Shown: positions 1 to 7,195 of the stretch, piece after piece
Numbering within the stretch: the stretch's first letter is position 1
Layout of the letters: each line of letters opens with the position of its first letter
Assembly (NCBI GenBank): GCA_023434265.1
Contig: JAEYTA010000207.1
Location: 1 to 12,371 of the forward strand
DNA: 12,371 nucleotides
Reading direction: 5' to 3'
DNA from: Pseudomonadota bacterium
GTDB taxonomy: Bacteria > Pseudomonadota > Alphaproteobacteria > Caulobacterales > Caulobacteraceae
Translations under genes and position numbers: made by a program
Notes under the pieces: generated by a model
Told to the model about the DNA's origin: nothing
Database searches by the model: none
What the model saw: the letters and a program-made list of their open reading frames with translations, nothing else

Positions 1-1
1 C

Positions 2-364
2 GCGCGTCGGCGGGCCTTCGACCCAGCCGGACGGCCCGGTGACGAAGCCCCGAGCGGCTTCGGCGATCCCGAATGGCCCGACGGCGACCCGCGCGCGGCC
101 GCCTTGCTGGCCGCGACCGAGCTGCCGCCGGACCTCGCCCGCGCCCTGCACGACGGGGAGCGGGCGGCCGGGCGGCCTCCGGGATTCGCCCTCGCCCTCG
201 CCGCCGTCGCCCGCCGGCTGGAGCTGCCGCGCGAGGGGGCCGCCGACCTGCTGATGATCGGCCGGCTGGCCGGCCTGCTGGCCCATGCGCTCGACCAGGC
301 CATCGACGGCTCGCCTATCCGGGCCCGGCTGCGCTATGTGGGACCCGAACCGGGCGCGCACTGA
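2..364 (+). CDS. Citrate synthase family protein, 3' end only (partial)
   Basis: The gene enters from the left edge; about 120 codons are visible and the stop is TGA at 362-364. The reading frame holds two citrate-synthase landmarks. The first is GFGDPEWPDGDPRA, encoded at about 56-97, which aligns with the GFGHPLYPDGDPRA segment of bacterial citrate or methylcitrate synthases. The second is a C-terminal stretch ending IGRLAGLLAHALDQ...IRARLRYVGP, which matches the family's usual GWIAHALEQ...RPRARYVGP ending. Citrate synthases condense acetyl-CoA with oxaloacetate in the cytoplasm. The family's catalytic His in GFGH is Asp here (codon GAT at 65-67), so ordinary citrate synthase activity is doubtful; it may be a divergent paralogue or the partner of an intact copy upstream. 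The stop lies 27 bases before uppP on the same strand, so the two may be cotranscribed. The family call is fairly sure; the substrate is not. Confidence 0.75.
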   Translation, partial: ARRRAFDPAGRPGDEAPSGFGDPEWPDGDPRAAALLAATELPPDLARALHDGERAAGRPPGFALALAAVARRLELPREGAADLLMIGRLAGLLAHALDQAIDGSPIRARLRYVGPEPGAH

Positions 365-391
365 CTCGCCCTCAACTCGCAAGGGGCGCGC

Positions 392-1213
392 ATGGCGGAC
401 TGGCTGGCGGCGATCATTCTCGGCCTCGTCGAAGGGCTTACCGAGTTCATTCCGGTGTCGTCGACCGGCCACCTGCTGCTGACCCAGAAGCTGCTGGGCC
501 TGACCGATCCGCGCTGGAGCTCCTTCGTGGTGCTGATCCAGCTCGGGGCGATTCTGGCCGTGGTGGCGCTCTACTTCGCGCGGCTGTGGAAGGTGCTGGT
601 CACCCTGCCGACGGACCCGCGCTCGCGCCATTTCGCCATCAGCATCCTGATCGCCTTCCTGCCGTCGGTGCTGGTCGGGGTGTTCCTCTACGACTTCATC
701 AAGGGCGTGCTGTTCAACGTCGAGGGCGACGCGGCGATCACGGTGATCTGCGTCTCCCTGATCGTCGGCGGCTTCGGCCTGCTGGCGCTGGAGCGTTTCG
801 CGCCCAAGGCCACCGCCGACGACGCCATGGCCCTGTCGTGGAAGCGGTCGCTGGGCATCGGCCTGTTCCAGTGCCTGTCGGTGGTTCCGGGCGTGTCGCG
901 CTCGGGGGCCACCATCGCCGGCGGCCTGAGCCTCGGCCTCGACAAGCGGGCGGCGGCCGAGTTCTCGTTCTTCCTCGCCATCCCCACCATGGTCGCCGCC
1001 TCGGGCTGGGACATCGTGCAGAGCGGCGCCCGGATCGACTGGAGCTTCGGCGGCATCATCGCCATCGGCTTCGTCGTCTCGTTCGTCAGCGGCTGGCTGG
1101 TGGTCAAGGCCATGGTCGACTTCGTCGCCCGCCACGGCTTCGCGCCCTTCGCCTGGTGGCGGATCGTGGTCGGGCTGATCGGACTCGGCCTGGTGTGGGC
1201 CGGCGTGGCCTGA
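392..1213 (+). CDS. uppP: Undecaprenyl-diphosphate phosphatase (UppP/BacA)
   Basis: An integral membrane enzyme that dephosphorylates undecaprenyl diphosphate to the monophosphate carrier used for peptidoglycan and O-antigen assembly; loss of the family sensitises cells to bacitracin. The 273-residue length is typical. Both signature motifs are present: EGLTEFIPVSSTGH at residues 14-27, with the conserved Glu pair and His27, and PGVSRSGAT at 166-174 with Arg170. Several long hydrophobic segments (about 45-62, 82-104, 115-132, 192-208, 220-240, 255-273) fit a polytopic membrane protein. The ATG at 392 is preceded by AAGGGG (381-386) with a 5-base gap, which supports this start. Its stop lies 4 bases from the stop of the converging minus-strand gene, leaving no room for a separate terminator. 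Confidence 0.96.
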   Translation: MADWLAAIILGLVEGLTEFIPVSSTGHLLLTQKLLGLTDPRWSSFVVLIQLGAILAVVALYFARLWKVLVTLPTDPRSRHFAISILIAFLPSVLVGVFLYDFIKGVLFNVEGDAAITVICVSLIVGGFGLLALERFAPKATADDAMALSWKRSLGIGLFQCLSVVPGVSRSGATIAGGLSLGLDKRAAAEFSFFLAIPTMVAASGWDIVQSGARIDWSFGGIIAIGFVVSFVSGWLVVKAMVDFVARHGFAPFAWWRIVVGLIGLGLVWAGVA

Positions 1214-1217
1214 GCCG

Positions 1218-2186
1218 TCAGGCCGCCGCTTCGGCGAACTGGCCGCCGCGGCGATAGCGCCACAGATAGGACGCGGCCACCGCCTCGACGCCCGTCGGCT
1301 CGATGCCGAGTTCCGCCAGGCCTTCCGCGTCGCGGGACACCACGTTGTCGGTCTCCAGCTGCACGGCCTGGTCGCGGGTCAGCATCGGCTTGATGCCGAC
1401 GAGGGCGGTCAGCTGGGCCAGGCCGCCGATCATCCGGGCGGCGAAGAAGGGCAGGGGCAGCAGGGCGCGCGGACGATGCGTCTCACGCGTCACCAGCTTG
1501 AGGATGTCCTCGAAGCTCATCACGGCCGGTCCGCCCAGTTCGTAGGTCCTGCCCGCCGTCTCGGTCCGCGAGGTCGCCGCCGCGATCGCGGCCGCCACGT
1601 CGCCGACGTAGACCGGCTGGAACTTCGTCTGGCCGCCGCCGATCAGCGGCAGGGCGGGGGCCCAGCTGGTCATGGCGGCGAACTTGTTGAGGAAGTCGTC
1701 GCCGGGGCCGAACACCACGGAGGGACGCACGATGACCGTGTCCGGCTTGACGGCGCGCACCGCCATCTCGGCCTCGGCCTTGGTGCGGGCGTAGGCGGAG
1801 GCGCTCTCGGGATTGGCCCCGATGGCCGAGACGTGCACCAGCCGACCGACGCGGCCGGCGGCGCAGGCCTCGGCGATGTTGCGGGCCGCCTCGACGTGCT
1901 CGGCGGCGAAGGTGGCGCGGCCGGATTCGTAGAGCACGCCGATCAGGTTGATGGCGGCGTCGGCGCCGCGCAGCGCCTCCTGCACCTGGGCCGGGTCGGT
2001 GGCATCGCAGCGGACGGCGTAGATTTGGCCCACGTGGCCCGAGGTCTGCAGCTTGAAGGCGCGGTCGGGGCGGCGCACGGCGACGCGAATGCGCCAACCC
2101 GCCCGGGCCAGGGCCTGGACGACCTGGCCGCCGACGAAGCCCGAGCCCCCGAAGACGGTGACCAGACCGGGCGCGACTTGGCTCAT
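1218..2186 (-). CDS. NAD(P)-binding epimerase-like protein, complex I NDUFA9 subunit family
   Basis: A 322-residue atypical short-chain dehydrogenase/NmrA-like protein of the type annotated as complex I NDUFA9 subunit family in alphaproteobacteria. The Rossmann motif GGSGFVG (residues 13-19) follows the first beta strand, an acidic residue after the third strand (Asp61) fits dinucleotide binding, and a YxxxK pair (Tyr132, Lys136) lies in SAYARTKAE. Downstream, VVFGPGDDFLNKF and YVGDVAAA are typical of the NDUFA9/YfcH-like group. In mitochondria the homologue is an accessory subunit that stabilises complex I; in bacteria the role is poorly defined and a link to quinone or respiratory-chain metabolism is inference. 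The ATG at 2186 has GGAG (plus-strand CTCC at 2193-2196) 6 bases upstream. It converges with uppP and diverges from tRNA-Leu. The family is well supported; the substrate is unknown. Confidence 0.85.
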   Translation of the reverse strand: MSQVAPGLVTVFGGSGFVGGQVVQALARAGWRIRVAVRRPDRAFKLQTSGHVGQIYAVRCDATDPAQVQEALRGADAAINLIGVLYESGRATFAAEHVEAARNIAEACAAGRVGRLVHVSAIGANPESASAYARTKAEAEMAVRAVKPDTVIVRPSVVFGPGDDFLNKFAAMTSWAPALPLIGGGQTKFQPVYVGDVAAAIAAATSRTETAGRTYELGGPAVMSFEDILKLVTRETHRPRALLPLPFFAARMIGGLAQLTALVGIKPMLTRDQAVQLETDNVVSRDAEGLAELGIEPTGVEAVAASYLWRYRRGGQFAEAAA

Positions 2187-2287
2187 GACACACTCCGCGA
2201 GAGACAGGCGGCCGGCGCGAAACCGGCGATGCGGCGGGGATTAGACGATGCCCGCCGGGGCCGCAACGCAAAGGCGACAAAAGCCTG

Positions 2288-2319
2288 TTGACCCGCATCG
2301 GACCCTGCCTTAAGGGTCC
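2288..2319 (+). promoter_or_regulatory. Possible tRNA-Leu promoter overlapped by an inverted repeat
   Basis: TTGACC at 2288-2293 resembles a -35 element. TAAGGG at 2311-2316, 17 bases on, is a weak -10 candidate about 46 bases before the mature tRNA. The -10 candidate lies inside a perfect 7-bp inverted repeat, GGACCCT (2300-2306) and AGGGTCC (2313-2319), with a 6-base loop. The -10 match is poor, so this is a tentative call. A second small hairpin (AACGCC 2336-2341 with GGCGTT 2347-2352) lies in the presumed 5' leader of the tRNA precursor. Confidence 0.35.
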
Positions 2320-2361
2320 GCGCCTTCCAGACGGAAACGCCTTCGCGGCGTTGATGTCCGG

Positions 2362-2448
<87 letters not shown>

Positions 2449-2486
2449 TATTCGAAGGCGTCCCTCCGTCGGGGCGCCAACTTTCG

Positions 2487-2527
2487 AAACGGCCCCCCTC
2501 GACCGAGGCGGGGCCGTTTCTGTTTCG
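2487..2527 (+). terminator. Rho-independent terminator downstream of tRNA-Leu
   Basis: AAACGGCCCC (2487-2496) pairs perfectly with GGGGCCGTTT (2510-2519). An inner stem CCTC/GAGG closes on a 4-base loop with one bulged C. The stem is followed by a T-rich tail (TTTCTGTTT, 2517-2525). This should end the tRNA-Leu transcript before rnd, so rnd probably has its own promoter in the next 80 bases. Confidence 0.8.
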
Positions 2528-2552
2528 GCCGTCGCCTGCCTCTCTCGACACA

Positions 2553-2573
2553 CGCCACTCGCCACTCGCCACC
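2553..2573 (+). repeat. Short tandem repeat, three copies of a 7-bp unit
   Basis: CGCCACT at 2553-2559 and 2560-2566 is followed by CGCCACC at 2567-2573 (GTGGCGA-type on the other strand). It lies between the tRNA-Leu terminator and the rnd start and is not in any real coding frame. Confidence 0.75.
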
Positions 2574-2608
2574 GACCACGCTACTTGAGGGCTGAAAGGC
2601 AAGCACCG

Positions 2609-3223
2609 ATGACCATCCACCTGCACGAGGGCGATCTGCCCGCCGATCTCGACCTGGGACCGGTCGTGGCGATCGATTCCGAGACCATGGGCCTGCGCTA
2701 CCGCCGCGACCCGCTGTGCGTGGTGCAGCTGTCGGCCGGCGACGGCGACGCCCATGTGGTGCGCCTGAACCGCCCCGCCTATGACTGCCCCAGCCTGAAG
2801 CGGCTGCTGGCCGATCCGGCGGTGCTGAAGCTGTTCCACTTCGGCCGCTTCGACATCGCCATGTTCCAACTGCACCTCGGCGTCGAGACCCGTCCGGTCT
2901 ACTGCACCAAGATCGCGTCGAAGCTGGCCCGCACCTACACCGACCGGCACGGCCTCAAGGACGTGGTGCGCGAGTGCGCGGGGGTGGAGCTGTCCAAGGC
3001 CCAGCAGAGCTCGGACTGGGGCGCGGCCGAACTGACCCCGGCCCAGCTGGAGTACGCCGCCTCCGACGTCCTCTACCTCCACGCGGTGAAGGCGCGCCTC
3101 GACGAGATGCTGGCGCGCGAGGGCCGCACGGAACTGGCCCGCAAGCTGTTCGACTTCCTGCCCACCCGTTCCGCCCTCGATCTCGCCGGCTGGGACGAGA
3201 TCGACATCTTCGCCCACGCCTGA
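2609..3223 (+). CDS. rnd: Ribonuclease D, short form (DEDD 3'-5' exonuclease)
   Basis: A 3'-5' exoribonuclease of the DEDDy superfamily; RNase D trims the 3' ends of tRNA and other stable RNA precursors. All four metal-binding acids are visible: Asp23 and Glu25 in AIDSETMGL, Asp82 in HFGRFDIAMF, and Asp153 in YAASDVLYLH with the general-base Tyr149. At 204 residues it consists of the exonuclease domain alone; E. coli RNase D is about 375 residues with two C-terminal HRDC domains, absent here. Such compact forms are common in alphaproteobacteria. The ATG at 2609 has GAAAGG (2594-2599) 9 bases upstream; an in-frame TTG at 2585 lacks comparable support. The stop codon overlaps the lptC start (ATGA at 3223-3226), which implies cotranscription and translational coupling with LPS export genes. 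Confidence 0.93.
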   Translation: MTIHLHEGDLPADLDLGPVVAIDSETMGLRYRRDPLCVVQLSAGDGDAHVVRLNRPAYDCPSLKRLLADPAVLKLFHFGRFDIAMFQLHLGVETRPVYCTKIASKLARTYTDRHGLKDVVRECAGVELSKAQQSSDWGAAELTPAQLEYAASDVLYLHAVKARLDEMLAREGRTELARKLFDFLPTRSALDLAGWDEIDIFAHA

Positions 3224-3879
3224 TGACCGAGCCCGCCGACACGCGCGCCGCCGAGGACGAGGCCCGCGTCGCCGCGACGGCCGAGGCTTTCCGCGCGCGT
3301 TCCCGCCGGGTGCAGCTGATGCGCCGGCTGTTGCCGGTGCTGATCGTCATCCTCGCCGGCGGCACCATCAGCTGGATCGCCCTGCGCAGCGTGATGTCGG
3401 ACGTCGAACGCAAGGCCGGGACCAGCCGCGAGGTGACGCTGGAGAACTCGCGCTTCCTCGGTCAGGACGCCGAGGGGCGCAGCTTCGTGGTCGGCTTCGA
3501 ACGGGCGGTGCGCGACGGGCAGACCGGCCGCTATCGCCTCGTCGGCCCGGCGCTGCGGCTCAACCTCGGCGGCCGCAAGGTCACCACCCTGACCGCCGAC
3601 GGCGGCGTCTACGACGAGGCCTCGCGCACGGTGACCATCGGCCCGAACGTGCGCATCTCCGACGGCGGCTCCGGCTTCACTCTCGTGACGCCGGAAGCGG
3701 TGGTCGACACGCGCACGGGGATCGTGACCGGCGCGAAGGGGGTGCAGGGCTCCGGGCCCCTTGGAACCGTGGCCGCTTCGTCCTATGCGATCTATGAACA
3801 GGGCGAACGGGTCGTGTTCAGCGGCTCGGGCGACAACAAGGTCCGGGGGACCATCAACGCGGCGAGTTCGGACGGATGA
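3223..3879 (+). CDS. lptC: LPS export protein LptC
   Basis: The bitopic inner-membrane member of the Lpt bridge, which passes lipopolysaccharide from the LptB2FG ATPase to periplasmic LptA. The 218-residue product has an Arg-rich cytoplasmic N-terminus, one transmembrane helix (about residues 36-55) and a periplasmic beta-jellyroll-like region with repeating short strands (for example VTTLTADGGVYDEASRTVTI), as expected for the LptC/DUF1239 family. The ATG shares ATGA with the rnd stop, and the gene's own stop overlaps the lptA start in the same way, so no independent ribosome binding site is needed. A longer in-frame extension upstream would lie inside rnd and was rejected. LptC sequences diverge widely, but position between rnd and lptA-lptB makes the call firm. 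Confidence 0.92.
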   Translation: MTEPADTRAAEDEARVAATAEAFRARSRRVQLMRRLLPVLIVILAGGTISWIALRSVMSDVERKAGTSREVTLENSRFLGQDAEGRSFVVGFERAVRDGQTGRYRLVGPALRLNLGGRKVTTLTADGGVYDEASRTVTIGPNVRISDGGSGFTLVTPEAVVDTRTGIVTGAKGVQGSGPLGTVAASSYAIYEQGERVVFSGSGDNKVRGTINAASSDG

Positions 3880-4352
3880 GCATGAGCAGAACCCTTGCGG
3901 CCGCGATCCTCGGCCTGTCGCTGGCGGCCCTGCCGACCCTCGGCGACGCCCAGAGCTTCCAGGCCGGCCAGCCGATCATGTGGGGCGCCGACGAGGTGGC
4001 GCGCACGCCCGCGACCCTGTCGCTGCGCGGCCGCGCCGAACTGACCCAGGGCGACAGCCGCATCCGCGCCGACCGGGTCGAAGGCACGATCAGCAACGGC
4101 GACCTGACCCGCGTCGAGGCGACGGGCAATGTCTATTTCGTCACCCCGGAACAGACCATCCGCGGCGATCGCGCCGTCTACACCCCCGCCAACGACACCA
4201 TCGTGCTGACCGGCGACGTCATCCTGACCCAGGGCGAGAACGTCATGACCGGGGCCAGCCTGACCTACAACACCCGCACCGAGGCGGCGCAGATGGACGG
4301 CGGCTCGAACGGCCGCGTGCAGGGCGTCTTCTATCCCGAGAGCGGGGACTGA
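3876..4352 (+). CDS. lptA: Periplasmic LPS transport protein LptA
   Basis: The soluble periplasmic bridge protein that carries LPS between LptC and the outer-membrane LptD. The 158-residue product starts with a signal peptide: a short basic start, a hydrophobic core (about residues 7-20) and a likely signal peptidase I site after GDA (residues 23-25). The mature part is an OstA-type beta-jellyroll with the family's repeating pattern, for example LRGRAELTQGDSRIRADRVEG, where polar strands alternate with turns, then GDRAVYTP...IVLTGDVILTQGEN. It overlaps lptC by ATGA; a second ATG two codons in (3882) is an equally possible start. lptB begins 19 bases downstream. Its length is near the family norm (E. 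coli about 185 residues). Confidence 0.94.
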   Translation: MSMSRTLAAAILGLSLAALPTLGDAQSFQAGQPIMWGADEVARTPATLSLRGRAELTQGDSRIRADRVEGTISNGDLTRVEATGNVYFVTPEQTIRGDRAVYTPANDTIVLTGDVILTQGENVMTGASLTYNTRTEAAQMDGGSNGRVQGVFYPESGD

Positions 4353-4371
4353 GCCCCGGCTCGGAGGACGC

Positions 4372-5166
<795 letters not shown>

Positions 5167-5189
5167 GCTGCGTCCGATTCTGACGCAGC
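5167..5189 (+). terminator. Hairpin just after lptB, possible terminator
   Basis: GCTGCGTC (5167-5174) pairs perfectly with GACGCAGC (5182-5189) across a 7-base loop, starting at the base after the lptB stop. Only a weak TTT follows (5196-5198), so it may be an inefficient terminator or an mRNA 3'-end stabiliser rather than a full stop. Confidence 0.45.
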
Positions 5190-5286
5190 CGCATGTTTCA
5201 CTGATCCCGGGCCGACCCGGCCCCGGTCTTTGATCAGGTGAATCAGGCGTTCGCCGCCCCTCGTGAAGGGGGGCGCGTTCCGGCGC

Positions 5287-5332
5287 AAGTGGCCGAAGTG
5301 GCCGAAGTGGCCGCCGAATTCCGCGGCCACTT
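5287..5332 (+). repeat. Three tandem 9-bp repeats plus an inverted copy
   Basis: AAGTGGCCG occurs at 5287-5295, 5296-5304 and 5305-5313, followed by its reverse complement CGGCCACTT at 5324-5332. The last direct copy and the inverted copy form a 10-bp stem (5305-5314 with 5323-5332) with an 8-base loop containing GAATTC, followed by TTTCCC, so the array could also act as a terminator. Because three direct copies compete for one inverted copy, alternative hairpins are possible. Confidence 0.8.
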
Positions 5333-5543
5333 TCCCGCGCCCCCCCCTCCGAACCGGCCCACCGCCCACGTGACCGGCGGGCGCCATGGCCAGATCGGCC
5401 CGGCCCGGAGCATCGGTCGGCGGAAGGGCCTCGCGGGACCACGGCGCGTCGGGGGTGATCTCGACAGGCGGCTGGCTCGGCGCGGTCGGCCGAGGATCTG
5501 GCGGCTCCGCAAGCGGGGGCGCTTAGACCCTCGTTAACCGCTT

Positions 5544-5560
5544 CGGCCACAGGGTGGCCG
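5544..5560 (+). promoter_or_regulatory. Tight hairpin upstream of rpoN
   Basis: CGGCCAC (5544-5550) and GTGGCCG (5554-5560) form a perfect 7-bp stem with a 3-base loop, 40 bases before the rpoN start. It uses the same heptamer as the tandem repeats 230 bases upstream. It could be a dyad operator on DNA or a leader hairpin in RNA; the function is unknown. Confidence 0.45.
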
Positions 5561-5600
5561 CAGCAAGTTTCGGGCCAACTGGTCCGGCGGGGGTTGAGCA

Positions 5601-7109
5601 GTGCTCGGGCAAAGGCTGGAGATCAGGCAGGGGCAGGGGCTCGTCATCACGCCCCAGCTGCAGCAGGCGATCAAGCTGCTGCAACTGTCCAACCTTGAGC
5701 TCGAGGCCTTCGTCGAGGCCGAGCTGGAGCGCAACCCGCTGCTGCAGCGCGAGGACGCCGAACCGGGCGAGGCCAACGACGCCCTGCCGGAAGCCGCCGA
5801 GACCGGCGATCGCGCCGAGATGAGTTTCGAGGACGGCCGCGCCGCCGACGCCGCCGACGCCGTCGACGCCCGCGCCGACGACGTCTACGGCGACGCCGCG
5901 CCGGGCGAACGCACCTCGGACCGCATGGCCGACGAGGCCCAGCCGGGCCTGTCGGACTGGTCACGCGCCGGCTCGCGCGGCGGCCTGCCCGACGGCGAGG
6001 AGCGCGAGCGCCCGGACACCCGGGAGACGACCCTGTGGGAGCACCTGCAGGCCCAGGCCTCGCAGGCCCGGCTGTCGCCGGCCGACCACGCCATCGCCCT
6101 GACGCTGATCGACATGGTCGACGAGGGCGGCTACCTGCGCGGCGACCTCGCCGAGGTCGCGGAGCGGCTGGGAATCGACCTGGCGCGGGTGGAGGCGGTG
6201 CTGACCGTGTGCCACGGCTTCGAGCCGACCGGCGTCATGGCCCGCTCCGTGCCCGAATGCCTGAAGCTGCAACTGATGGAGCGCAACCGCTTCGACCCGG
6301 CCATGGCCGCCCTGCTGGACAACCTCGACCTGCTGGCGAAGCGCGACCTCGCCGGCCTGCGCAAGGCCTGCGGGGTGGACGGCGAGGATCTCGCCGAGAT
6401 GATCGCCGAGCTGAAGGCGCTGACGCCCCGGCCCGGCGCGGGCTTCGGCGGCGAGCCGGCCCAGACCGTCATCCCCGACGTGCACGTGCGGCCGGACCCC
6501 GCCGGCGGCTGGAGGGTCGAGCTCAACGCCGACACCCTGCCGCGGCTGATCATGGACAAGCGTTACCACGGGGTGGTCTCGTCCGGCGCGCGCACCGAGA
6601 CCGAGAAGACCTTCGTCGCCGACTGCGCCGCCCAGGCCAGCTGGCTGGTCAAGTCGCTGGACCAGCGGGCGAAGACCATTCTGAAGGTGGCGTCGGAGAT
6701 CGTCCGCCAGCAGGACGCCTTCCTCGCCTTCGGGGTCGAGTTCCTGCGGCCGCTGAACCTGAAGACGGTCGCCGACGCTATCGGCATGCACGAATCGACC
6801 GTCAGCCGGGTCACCTCGAACAAGTACGTCTCCACGCCGCGGGGGGTGTTCGAGCTGAAATTCTTCTTCACCGCCGCCATCCAGTCGTCCGACGGCGGCG
6901 CCCTGCACTCGGCCGAGGCGGTGCGCCATCGCATCCGCACGATGATCGACGGCGAGGGCCGCGACGGCGACGTGCTGTCCGACGACCGCATCGTCGAACT
7001 GCTCAAGGAGGCGGGAGTCGACATCGCCCGCCGCACGGTCGCCAAGTACCGCGAGGCGCTGCGCATTCCGTCGTCGGTCGAGCGCCGGCGCATGCTGAAG
7101 GCGGGCTGA
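5601..7109 (+). CDS. rpoN: RNA polymerase sigma-54 factor RpoN
   Basis: The sigma factor for -24/-12 promoters, which needs AAA+ enhancer-binding activators; in Caulobacter relatives it controls nitrogen, flagellar and polar genes. Domains in order: region I, Gln/Leu-rich activator-responsive segment (residues 1-50, ITPQLQQAIKLLQLSNLEL); an acidic Asp/Ala-rich region II (about 50-140); the core-binding region III; a helix-turn-helix in LKTVADAIGMHESTVSRVTSNKY (from about residue 387); and the RpoN box ARRTVAKYRE at 476-485, which contacts the -24 element. Length 502 is typical. The start is GTG at 5601, where the N-terminus aligns with the family; only a G-run (5587-5593) serves as ribosome binding site. 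hpf and ptsN follow on the same strand, the widespread nitrogen-PTS arrangement. Confidence 0.97.
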   Translation: MLGQRLEIRQGQGLVITPQLQQAIKLLQLSNLELEAFVEAELERNPLLQREDAEPGEANDALPEAAETGDRAEMSFEDGRAADAADAVDARADDVYGDAAPGERTSDRMADEAQPGLSDWSRAGSRGGLPDGEERERPDTRETTLWEHLQAQASQARLSPADHAIALTLIDMVDEGGYLRGDLAEVAERLGIDLARVEAVLTVCHGFEPTGVMARSVPECLKLQLMERNRFDPAMAALLDNLDLLAKRDLAGLRKACGVDGEDLAEMIAELKALTPRPGAGFGGEPAQTVIPDVHVRPDPAGGWRVELNADTLPRLIMDKRYHGVVSSGARTETEKTFVADCAAQASWLVKSLDQRAKTILKVASEIVRQQDAFLAFGVEFLRPLNLKTVADAIGMHESTVSRVTSNKYVSTPRGVFELKFFFTAAIQSSDGGALHSAEAVRHRIRTMIDGEGRDGDVLSDDRIVELLKEAGVDIARRTVAKYREALRIPSSVERRRMLKAG

Positions 7110-7160
7110 CGACCCCGTTCCCGCCTGCGGCGAACCGTCACCACAAAACGGTGATCAGCG

Positions 7161-7191
7161 TTGACACCAACCCCGCCCGGGAGCGTTCTAC
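7161..7191 (+). promoter_or_regulatory. Possible hpf promoter with consensus -35
   Basis: TTGACA at 7161-7166 is a perfect -35 hexamer. A weak -10 candidate (GTTCTA or TTCTAC, 7185-7191) lies 18-19 bases downstream and about 5 bases before the hpf ATG. If used, transcription would start at or next to the start codon and give a leaderless mRNA. The -10 match is poor, so the call rests mainly on the -35. Confidence 0.35.
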
Positions 7192-7195
7192 GGGC

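Larger units (their letters stand above)
5167..5600. other. 434-base lptB-rpoN spacer without a credible gene
   Basis: No reading frame here has both a ribosome binding site and a recognisable protein. The space holds the post-lptB hairpin, a second imperfect inverted repeat (TTCACTGATC 5197-5206 with GATCAGGTGAA 5232-5242, one bulge), three tandem AAGTGGCCG units with an inverted fourth (5287-5332) and a tight hairpin at 5544-5560. The heptamer GTGGCCG or its complement occurs six times. A promoter for rpoN must lie here if lptB transcripts end upstream, but I see no convincing -35/-10 pair. The spacer could contain a long structured leader or a small RNA; nothing in the sequence decides this. 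Confidence 0.6.

Noticed and set aside
2553..2573. CRISPR-like repeat
   Set aside because: The units are only 7 bp and directly adjacent, with no spacers and no cas genes nearby.
5238..5537. 99-residue open frame in the lptB-rpoN spacer
   Set aside because: No ribosome binding site, composition set by the AAGTGGCCG repeats and no family resemblance.
6035..7195. Long frame reading through rpoN into hpf, suggesting a fusion
   Set aside because: The part before 7196 is an out-of-frame Arg/Gly-rich shadow of rpoN. The Hpf family N-terminus begins exactly at the ATG at 7196.
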